From NCBI RefSeq assembly GCF_000722545.1, contig NZ_JNVM01000033.1:1-64000 (forward strand): DNA of 64,000 bases. Direction: 5' to 3'. This stretch comes from Paenibacillus tyrphae (GTDB taxonomy: Bacteria > Bacillota > Bacilli > Paenibacillales > NBRC-103111). Under the pieces are notes generated by a model. That model did not search any database, was not told the origin of the DNA, and was given only the letters and a program-made list of their open reading frames with translations. Of the stretch, positions 33,754 through 40,546 are shown one piece after another. The position numbers and the translations under genes were made by a program. The first letter of the stretch is position 1. Each line of letters opens with the position of its first letter.

Positions 33754-34392
33754 TTAGCAAGCCAATCGATAACCAGTAATACTCTTTCGAAGATACATTG
33801 TGCTTCCGTAAGCCCCGGCTTTATCCATCGGCTCCCCCGTTCGGATGTAATTCCGAATTTGCTCGTCCGTGAGCGGCTTCATGCCGACTTTGGTCACGCT
33901 GTGCCCAACGGTCATCCGGCAGCTTCCCGTAAGCCGGTCGGCCGATTTTGCATAAACTGCCCCCGGAAGCCGTGTAACCGAAACTTCGGTGCCTCCGGCT
34001 TCGCCGTTCGGGGCGTTGTCCATCAGCTCGATACAGGCTATCCCGCTGTATACTTCGTGCTCCGTGCCCTGAAGCGCGCTCAGCATCCGGAAGGCGTCCG
34101 CTTCGTCCTGCGGCTTGCCGAGCACTTCGCCATGCCATACGACAATGGTATCCGATCCGATAACGACACCGTCCTCCAGCATGGAATCGTCCGCCTTCAA
34201 ACGCGAAAGTACGGCCAACGCCTTGCGCCTGGATAACTCTTCCACGATTTGCGAAGGCGTCAGGCCGGGGTCCGTCGTTTCGTCCGCATCGCTGGCTTGG
34301 ACGACGAATGGCAGCTGAAGGAAGCGGATCAGCTCCTGGCGGCGCGGAGAAGATGAAGCCAGTATTAAGGTTTTGGATGTCGTGAGCGTCAT
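33754..34392 (-). pseudogene. maf: 5' fragment of the chromosomal maf, truncated by the element
   Basis: Starts at ATG 34390-34392 (GAGGG upstream) with TLILASSSPRRQELIRFLQL, has IGSDTIVVWHGEVLGKP and reaches GEPMDKAGAYG at the att core. Past the core it reads 17 foreign codons and stops at 33754. It lacks the last 40 residues of the fold (including QGxGSxxI and the GLP strand), so it is probably inactive. Its promoter now drives the element copy. Confidence 0.93.
33806..33816. repeat. Right attachment core (attR)
   Basis: CCGTAAGCCCC, identical to 20329-20339; chromosomal maf lies at higher coordinates. Confidence 0.9.
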
Positions 34393-34454
34393 AAACCGGT
34401 CCCTCGTTTCGAATTTTGTAAAGTGTGTCTTTGCCGTCTCCGTCCGCTTCGGTC

Positions 34455-34697
34455 CTAAAGTTTGCGGTACAGCCAAAGGCCTGCCGCAAGCCCGGCGATG
34501 CTGATCAGATTCAGCCGAATATGCAGATTCAGATCGTAACGGATGACCAGCAAATCGGCTTTGGGCTGCCAGGTCAGCTCCACGGATTTGGTCAGAAAGG
34601 ACAAGCCCGTATACGGCAACAGCAGTTGGCCGATGAGCGTTCCGGCGACGAGCCCGAGCAGCAGCATGAGGATGAACGTGAGCGTATTCTTTTTCAA
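34455..34697 (-). CDS. DUF4321-family small membrane protein
   Basis: 80 residues from TTG 34695-34697 (GAGG 11 nt upstream). Two hydrophobic helices: FILMLLLGLVAGTLIGQLLL near the start and LISIAGLAAGLWLY at the end. Small proteins of this type stand directly before maf in many spore formers; no function is established. It ends 62 nt before the maf fragment and probably shares its transcript. Confidence 0.75.
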   Translation of the reverse strand: MKKNTLTFILMLLLGLVAGTLIGQLLLPYTGLSFLTKSVELTWQPKADLLVIRYDLNLHIRLNLISIAGLAAGLWLYRKL

Positions 34698-34833
34698 AAT
34701 ATAGGATACCTCTTTCGTAAAAAATGCAATCGGCCGCTTCGAAAATGCCACACGTCATTATACCATAACTCGCGAAGGAACAAGCGGACTTTTATAAGAA
34801 AGGACTTCTTCGCGTGAAGGAATATTTTACCGC

Positions 34834-34862
34834 TTACCGGATGCAAGAAGTGCCAGTACAAT
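34834..34862 (+). promoter_or_regulatory. Promoter of the SLH amidase
   Basis: -35 TTACCG (34834-34839), -10 TACAAT (34857-34862), spacer 17 nt. On the other strand a TATAAT at 34757-34762 probably serves DUF4321-maf. Confidence 0.55.
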
Positions 34863-34895
34863 AGAAGCCGAATCAAGGAAGGAGTGGGCCGGAAG

Positions 34896-36224
34896 ATGCG
34901 AAAACCTTGGATGCGGGCCGCTTTGCTCGCGTTCGCCCTTCTGGTGGTGCCGGGGCATACCTCGGCTGCAAAAATTGTCGTCGACGCAGGACATGGCGGC
35001 TCCGATTCCGGGGCCATCGGGGTGAATGACCTGCAGGAGAAAACGGTGAATCTGGACATTGCCCGCCGGCTGCGGGATCTGCTTGTCCAGCGGGGCTATG
35101 AGGTGGCCATGTCCCGGGATACCGACGATTTTATTTCGCTCAAGGGACGCGTAGACTTCACCAATGGACAGCAGCCCGATCTGTTCGTCTCCGTTCATGC
35201 GAATTCGTATTTTAATGCAGACGCACGCGGGGCCATGGTGCTTTATTATGACAACGCCTACCCTCAGAGCAGCTACCCCGCCAGCGAAGAGATGAAGGCG
35301 CTCACGCCCGAGAGCCGCAAGCTGGCGCAGCAGGTGCTGGACGCCTTCGTCCAAACGACGGGACTGGAAAACAAAGGGCTTGTTCCCAGCGCGGTATATG
35401 TCGTGCGGATGGGAACGGTGCCGAGCATTCTTGTGGAGACGGCGTTTCTCTCGAACGCAGCGGATGCGGAGCTGCTTGCCAGCGAGTTGATGCGCCAGAC
35501 GATGGCGCTCGGGATTGCCCGCGGCATTGAAGCATACATATCGCCGCAAAGCAGCGTGTTCCCCGATCTTCGGGGACACTGGGCCCAGGACGCCGTCCTG
35601 CGGCTGAAAGCGCAAGGCGTGGTTGAAGGCACCGGCGGGCGATTCGAGCCCAGCCGGATGCTGACGAGAGCGGAGTGGGCGACGCTGCTCGGGCGGGTGT
35701 TCGACCTGCCGGCGGCGAAGCCGGCAGGGAGCGCCTGCGCCGGTGACGGCACGGTTACCGGCGGGGTTTACGGCGACGGCGGCGGGAGCTGCGGAGCCGC
35801 CGGGGCCGGCGCGGGCGCGTACCGCGACGCGAGCGCGGGGCATTGGGCCTTCGCCGCCCTCGACCGGGCGGTGAAGGCCGGCGTGCTGGAGGGCTACCCT
35901 GACGGCACGCTGCGGCCCGACCGGCCCGTGACCCGGGCGGAGGCGGCGGCGATGTTTCAGCGGCTGGCGAAGGCGCCGCAGGTTCCGGGCGCGCAGCCGC
36001 CGTTCCGGGACGTGAAGGCGGACTTCTGGGCCGCGGATCCCATCGCGAGCCTCAAGCGGGCCGGCTGGATCGACGGCGTAACGGCGGAGCGCTTCGAGCC
36101 GGAACGGCTGATCACGCGCGCAGAAGCCGCCGCGCTGGTTGACCGCTATATGGCGGATGCCGTAACGTCAAAGAAAACGGCCCCTGAACCGCCATCATCC
36201 GGCCGGACTTCAACCGGCAAGTAA
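34896..36224 (+). CDS. N-acetylmuramoyl-L-alanine amidase with three SLH domains
   Basis: Secreted wall hydrolase that cuts the bond between muramic acid and the stem peptide. Signal peptide (1-25), Amidase_3 catalytic domain (about 26-215; zinc ligands in VVDAGHGGSDSGAIG, Glu in NDLQEKTVNLD, His in LFVSVHANSYFN, Glu in SILVETAFLSN), then SLH repeats (about 220-270, 305-360, 370-425) that hold it on the cell surface. A Gly/Ala-rich linker separates SLH 1 and 2. ATG 34896 was preferred to GTG 34884 because the AAGGAAGGAG site ends at the GTG. Confidence 0.93.
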   Translation: MRKPWMRAALLAFALLVVPGHTSAAKIVVDAGHGGSDSGAIGVNDLQEKTVNLDIARRLRDLLVQRGYEVAMSRDTDDFISLKGRVDFTNGQQPDLFVSVHANSYFNADARGAMVLYYDNAYPQSSYPASEEMKALTPESRKLAQQVLDAFVQTTGLENKGLVPSAVYVVRMGTVPSILVETAFLSNAADAELLASELMRQTMALGIARGIEAYISPQSSVFPDLRGHWAQDAVLRLKAQGVVEGTGGRFEPSRMLTRAEWATLLGRVFDLPAAKPAGSACAGDGTVTGGVYGDGGGSCGAAGAGAGAYRDASAGHWAFAALDRAVKAGVLEGYPDGTLRPDRPVTRAEAAAMFQRLAKAPQVPGAQPPFRDVKADFWAADPIASLKRAGWIDGVTAERFEPERLITRAEAAALVDRYMADAVTSKKTAPEPPSSGRTSTGK

Positions 36225-36249
36225 GCAAGTCCTTTATACCCATTGAAAG

Positions 36250-36285
36250 AGCCGTCCGAACCGAAAGCGGTCCGGACGGCTTTTC
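36250..36285. terminator. Terminator between the amidase and spoIIB-like genes
   Basis: Stem AGCCGTCCG/CGGACGGCT with TTTT on the plus strand and AT-rich sequence on the minus strand; serves the two converging genes. Confidence 0.85.
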
Positions 36286-36320
36286 CATGCGCCCCCATCG
36301 GCCGATGTCCGCTTGTAGGT

Positions 36321-37634
36321 TTAAGGAAGCGCAACCGCTTGGAGCAGTTCCTTCTCCGCCACGATGTACTGCATGGCAGCCGTTTGCGCCTGCCACAGAA
36401 ATGCTTGGGACGGGTTCTTCTTGTATTCCTCAAGCGACGCCACGGCCGTATTCAAGGAATTGTTCATTTTGGGCAGCGCCTTCTTCCCGGCTTCGCCCAA
36501 ACCGTCGCTGACCGCGGCAGCCGTCTGAGACCAGCTTTGATGCGTCGACTTGATCGATTGCAGCACTTTGTCGTCAAGCGCTTCCGGCTTGGCTTCGGCC
36601 GTGTGAGCGATCGTTTGTCCCGCAATGAGCTTCACAAGCTTATCCCCTTGCGCCATATAGTTGGAAAACATATCCACTTGCTTGCCGCTCCATTTGACTT
36701 TCGTCACCGCCGGCAAATCGAGTGTTTTGACGATCACCTCGATGTTTTTTTGCTGATAGGCTTGCGACAGCCCCAAGACTTCGTCCCGGGTTCCAGCCAT
36801 TCCCACATAGACCGGGTGCTTGTCTCCCCCTTCTACCGCTCCCGCCAGCCCTTTCTTGCGAAAATCCGCGGCCGCGGCCTCCGCTCCCTGCGCGCTGCTG
36901 AATACTCCGCCTTGCAGAACGGCATATGATTTCGCCGGGATCTGCACCGGCACGCCGATTACAGAACCGCTCGCCGGAGCTGCCGAATCCGCACCGCCCG
37001 GTTTGGCCGCCATCGCTCCTGTGGAAATCATCCCTCCGGCCCCGGCTTCCTTCATCCCCTGCTGGGCCGTTGTCGTGCCGCCTGGAGACTTTGTTTTGCC
37101 GGAGTCCGTACCGCCCGAAAACATCGACAAGACCAAAAAGCCGAACGCGACACCCGTTATAACCGCACCGGCGACGGAAGCGGTAATACGAAGCCAAGAG
37201 CCGCTGCCCGGGGTTCTCCTGAAATAGGCCGATTCCTCCTGTGTATAAGGCTGGTGCGTTCGCTCCATGCCGCCGGTCGGATCCGGCCGCTCCACGTAAC
37301 CCGTTTCCGGATCGAACGACCGGCCGCCGCCCGTTTCGCGAATCAATTGTTCCACGCGGTGCGTCTCGGTCTCAAAGGAGCTCTGCCAACCGCCAAAATC
37401 AGTCGTATATTCGTTAAGCGCAGGTCCGGTCCACATCGGTCCTCTTATTTTTCGGCTCTCAACCGGCGGCTTGTCCGGCTTGTCCGGCTCCTCATGGCTT
37501 TCGTCAGCCCGCTGCTCCACGACGGTATATTCTTCCGATCGAAGGGGGATAACCTGCGGCACACTCCCCGTTTCCTGCCGTTCATGCCGCTGCCCGTCCT
37601 TGTGGAAACGAAACGTCATCTTGGTCTTGTTCAT
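36321..37634 (-). CDS. spoIIB: SpoIIB-like SPOR-domain protein
   Basis: 437 residues: a charged cytoplasmic N-terminal part, one membrane helix (about 150-175; ITASVAGAVITGVAFGFLVL), a low-complexity linker, and a SPOR domain (about 230-310; KSYAVLQGGVFSSAQGAEAAAADF...YVGMAGTRDEVLGL) that binds denuded glycan at septa. A long helical C-terminus follows. Place between maf and folC is that of spoIIB, which helps engulfment after polar division; the sequence is poorly conserved so the symbol rests on synteny. Confidence 0.8.
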   Translation of the reverse strand: MNKTKMTFRFHKDGQRHERQETGSVPQVIPLRSEEYTVVEQRADESHEEPDKPDKPPVESRKIRGPMWTGPALNEYTTDFGGWQSSFETETHRVEQLIRETGGGRSFDPETGYVERPDPTGGMERTHQPYTQEESAYFRRTPGSGSWLRITASVAGAVITGVAFGFLVLSMFSGGTDSGKTKSPGGTTTAQQGMKEAGAGGMISTGAMAAKPGGADSAAPASGSVIGVPVQIPAKSYAVLQGGVFSSAQGAEAAAADFRKKGLAGAVEGGDKHPVYVGMAGTRDEVLGLSQAYQQKNIEVIVKTLDLPAVTKVKWSGKQVDMFSNYMAQGDKLVKLIAGQTIAHTAEAKPEALDDKVLQSIKSTHQSWSQTAAAVSDGLGEAGKKALPKMNNSLNTAVASLEEYKKNPSQAFLWQAQTAAMQYIVAEKELLQAVALP

Positions 37635-37708
37635 TGCGCCAACTCTCCCTTGTCCATATTCGTATTACTAGACTATGAGAATCGGTCCGCAAATAGAACG
37701 GTCGCACG

Positions 37709-37761
37709 CAAAAAACCCCCGGCTTCGCCGCTCAAAAAGAACGGCGTTCCGGAGGTTTTTC
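37709..37761 (-). terminator. Terminator after murC
   Basis: Minus-strand long stem AACCTCCGG...CCGGGGGTT with an internal loop and a TTTTTTG tail. Confidence 0.75.
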
Positions 37762-37772
37762 GTTTCATACTG

Positions 37773-39164
37773 CTAAGCCAAGCGTTCCGTCAATGCCTCG
37801 GCAAGGCCGGCCGCCGCTTTCCATATGTCTCCCGCGCCCATCGTAATTACCAAATCTCCGGGGCGCACCGACTTCAGCAAATAGGTCTGCACCTGCTCCT
37901 TGGTCGGGACATAGCGCACGTTGGCGTTGCTGTTCTGACGAATCAGCTCGACGAGCTTCGCGGAATCGATGCCTTCGATCTGCTTCTCGCCCGCCGGTGA
38001 ATAGATGTCGGTAATGATCACTTCGTCCGCCTCGGGAAACGCGCGGCTGAATTGCTCAAACAAAAAGTACGTCCGCGTGTAGCGCTGAGGCTGAAATACG
38101 GCGACAATCCGTTTGCCGGTCGCCTTGGCCGCTTGAATCGTCGCTTCGATTTCGGTCGGATGGTGCGCGTAATCGTCGATCACCAGAATATCGTCGACTT
38201 CTCCGAGCACCTGAAAACGCCGCTTGGCTCCCCGAAACTCGGTAATCGCTTCCGCGATCCGGTCGAAGGATAGCCCCGCTTCCATGCAAGTAATCAGCGT
38301 AGCGAGCGCATTGTAGACGTTATGCTTGCCCGGTACGGACAGATGAATCGTTCCGAGCGCCTCGGCGCCGCGCATGACATCGAAGGATACTTTACGGTCG
38401 CCAAGAACGATGTTCCGAGCCGTAAAATCGGCTTCCGCTTCGATCGCATACGTGAGGACCTCGCTATTTACGCTGGAGATCATCTCTTTCAAGTATTGGT
38501 CGTCCAAGCATACGACGGCCTTGCCGTCCTCTTTCACTTGGCTCAAAAACTGCGCATAGGCTTTTTTCAAATTTTCAAAATTGCCGTCGTAGTTTTCCAG
38601 ATGATCCGCTTCAATATTATTTACCAACGCAATGGCAGGCTGGTACTGCAAAAACGAACCGTCGCTCTCGTCCGCTTCCGCGACGACCCAATCGCCCTTG
38701 CCCGCCTTGGCGTTGCTTCCCACGTTCATAATTTCCCCGCCGATGATGAAGGTCGGGTCCGAGCCGCAGCGGTCAAGTACGAGCGCGATCATCGACGACG
38801 TGGTCGTTTTTCCGTGCGCGCCCGCAACCGCGATGCCTTTTTTGGCGTTCATCAGTCTCGCCAGCATTTGCGAACGGTGCAGTATCGGAATGTTCAGTTC
38901 CTCCGCCGCCACCATTTCGACATTATCCTTGGCCAAAGCCGTGGAATATACGACGACGTCCGCGCCTTTCACATTTTGCGCCTCATGCCCGATGAACACT
39001 TGCGCCCCTTTGGCCGCAAGCTTCTCCGTCAGCTCCTGCTGCGCCAAATCGGATCCCGAAACTTGGTAGCCCATTTCCAGCATCACCTTGGCAATGGCAC
39101 TCATGCCGTACCCGCCGATGCCGATAAAATGGATATGCTCCGATGTATTCACGCCTGCGTTCAC
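37773..39164 (-). CDS. murC: UDP-N-acetylmuramate-L-alanine ligase
   Basis: Adds the first amino acid to the peptidoglycan precursor, in the cytoplasm. 463 residues; N-terminal Rossmann FIGIGGYGMSAIAKVM, ATP loop VAGAHGKTTTSSMIA (about 110-124), central-domain ALVNNIEADHLENYDGN and C-terminal VIDDYAHHPTEIEAT. Overlaps folC by 4 nt. In many Bacilli murC lies elsewhere (near ytpP); its presence here next to folC is a lineage feature. Confidence 0.96.
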   Translation of the reverse strand: MNAGVNTSEHIHFIGIGGYGMSAIAKVMLEMGYQVSGSDLAQQELTEKLAAKGAQVFIGHEAQNVKGADVVVYSTALAKDNVEMVAAEELNIPILHRSQMLARLMNAKKGIAVAGAHGKTTTSSMIALVLDRCGSDPTFIIGGEIMNVGSNAKAGKGDWVVAEADESDGSFLQYQPAIALVNNIEADHLENYDGNFENLKKAYAQFLSQVKEDGKAVVCLDDQYLKEMISSVNSEVLTYAIEAEADFTARNIVLGDRKVSFDVMRGAEALGTIHLSVPGKHNVYNALATLITCMEAGLSFDRIAEAITEFRGAKRRFQVLGEVDDILVIDDYAHHPTEIEATIQAAKATGKRIVAVFQPQRYTRTYFLFEQFSRAFPEADEVIITDIYSPAGEKQIEGIDSAKLVELIRQNSNANVRYVPTKEQVQTYLLKSVRPGDLVITMGAGDIWKAAAGLAEALTERLA

Positions 39165-40540
39165 CAGCCTTTTTCAGAATCGGATTGATGCTTGATCCAG
39201 GAACGGACGTCCCCTATTAAATATAACGTGCCGGAGACGACAGCCAGGTCGTCCTGTGCCGTCATACGTTTAAGCCGCTCCAGCCCCGTCTTCCAATCGG
39301 GTTCCACGATCACTTCCACGTCGTGCCTCCCGCACTCCGCCAGAAGCGACTTGGCCAGTCCGGCCAGATCTTCGGCAGCGGCCTTTTTCAGCCAATTCGG
39401 CTCGGTTAGGATAAGCGTATCCACTATTGGTAGTATATGCCTCAAATAGCCCGTATGATTCTTGTTCGTCAGCATTCCCATCATAAAATGGAGCCTATTA
39501 TACGAATACGTTCCCTTCAAGGCAGCGGCAAGCGACTCGGCCCCCTCGGGATTGTGCGCGCCATCGATCAGAATGCGCGGTCCCTGCGATACCAACTCCA
39601 GCCGCCCCGGCCAATGCGCCGCTTTCATCGCACGAAGCAAATCCTCGTCTTCCACGATCAGCGCATAATATTGCCGCAGCACCTCAAGCGTCATTAACGC
39701 CACCGCCGCGTTTTTCAACTGGTGAGGTCCGTTCATGGAGATAGCAGCGTCTGGAATGTCCCGGAACGTACCGGTAAACCGAAACGTCTGCTCGTTTTCC
39801 TTGGACGAGATCGTTTCATAACGGAACTCCCGGCCCAGCAAATAAAGCGTGCTGTTCTTGGCCTTCGCCGCTTCCTCGACGACCCGGACGACCTCCGGCT
39901 GCTCCACGGCGCTTACGACCGGGACGCCAGCCTTAATAATGGCCGCTTTCTCGGCCGCGATTTTTTCCAGCGTATCGCCGAGAAAATCCATATGGTCATG
40001 ACCGATATTCGTAATGACGGAGACAAGCGGCGTCACGATATTCGTCGAATCCAACCGTCCGCCGAGCCCCGTTTCCCAGACGACAAAGTCGGGATATGCG
40101 GTGCGAGCAAAATACTCGATCGCGACCACGGTCGAGATCTCGAACATCGACGGCTGCCCAAACTCCTCCGCAACCTGATCGACGAGCGGCTTGATTTTAT
40201 TGATCACCTTCAGCAGGTCTTCGTCCGGGATATTGACCCCGTTGAGCCGAATGCGCTCGTTGTAGCTTTCAATGTACGGAGAAGTAAATGTTCCCACGTC
40301 ATAGCCGCATGTGCGAATCACTTCGGTCAAATAGGCGCAAACCGATCCCTTGCCGTTCGTACCGGCGACATGAATAAACTTAAGACGCCGGTGAGGATGG
40401 TCGAGCAGCTCCATGAGCCGCTCCATCCGCTCCAGTCCAGGCTTGATTCCCGCCAGAGGAATAAACCGGACAACCCAGTCGATCGCTTCCCGGGCCGTCC
40501 GGAACGGCCCTTCGTTAACGCTTAGCTGTGCTTCGCTCAT
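39161..40540 (-). CDS. folC: Folylpolyglutamate/dihydrofolate synthase
   Basis: Adds glutamate to folates (and to dihydropteroate). 459 residues; Mur-ligase fold with P-loop VAGTNGKGSVCAYLTEV (about 58-75), omega region TSPYIESYNERIRLNG, GLGGRLDSTN and the C-terminal DGAHNPEGAESL. Located 6 nt after valS, as in Bacillus. Confidence 0.96.
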   Translation of the reverse strand: MSEAQLSVNEGPFRTAREAIDWVVRFIPLAGIKPGLERMERLMELLDHPHRRLKFIHVAGTNGKGSVCAYLTEVIRTCGYDVGTFTSPYIESYNERIRLNGVNIPDEDLLKVINKIKPLVDQVAEEFGQPSMFEISTVVAIEYFARTAYPDFVVWETGLGGRLDSTNIVTPLVSVITNIGHDHMDFLGDTLEKIAAEKAAIIKAGVPVVSAVEQPEVVRVVEEAAKAKNSTLYLLGREFRYETISSKENEQTFRFTGTFRDIPDAAISMNGPHQLKNAAVALMTLEVLRQYYALIVEDEDLLRAMKAAHWPGRLELVSQGPRILIDGAHNPEGAESLAAALKGTYSYNRLHFMMGMLTNKNHTGYLRHILPIVDTLILTEPNWLKKAAAEDLAGLAKSLLAECGRHDVEVIVEPDWKTGLERLKRMTAQDDLAVVSGTLYLIGDVRSWIKHQSDSEKGW

Positions 40541-40546
40541 GATGGC

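Larger units (their letters stand above)
20329..33816. mobile_element. 13.5-kb integrative element inserted in maf (serine recombinase type)
   Basis: Bounded by the 11-bp direct repeat CCGTAAGCCCC at 20329-20339 and 33806-33816, with chromosomal maf sequence on both outer sides. It is AT-rich against the backbone. Contents, left to right: large serine recombinase, small ORF, primase operon, tyrosine recombinase, membrane protein, candidate effector/immunity pair, lipoprotein, AbrB-like regulator, Spo0E-type phosphatase, signalling pro-peptide and its HTH/TPR regulator, secreted protein, lipoprotein, and a complete replacement maf. No phage structural, lysis or conjugation genes are seen, so it looks like an integrative plasmid-like or satellite-type element, mobilised by other means if it moves between cells. 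Confidence 0.92.

Noticed and set aside
20329..33816. Element as a complete prophage or ICE
   Set aside because: No capsid, portal, tail, lysis, relaxase or type IV secretion genes were found; the one faint tube-like domain is not enough.
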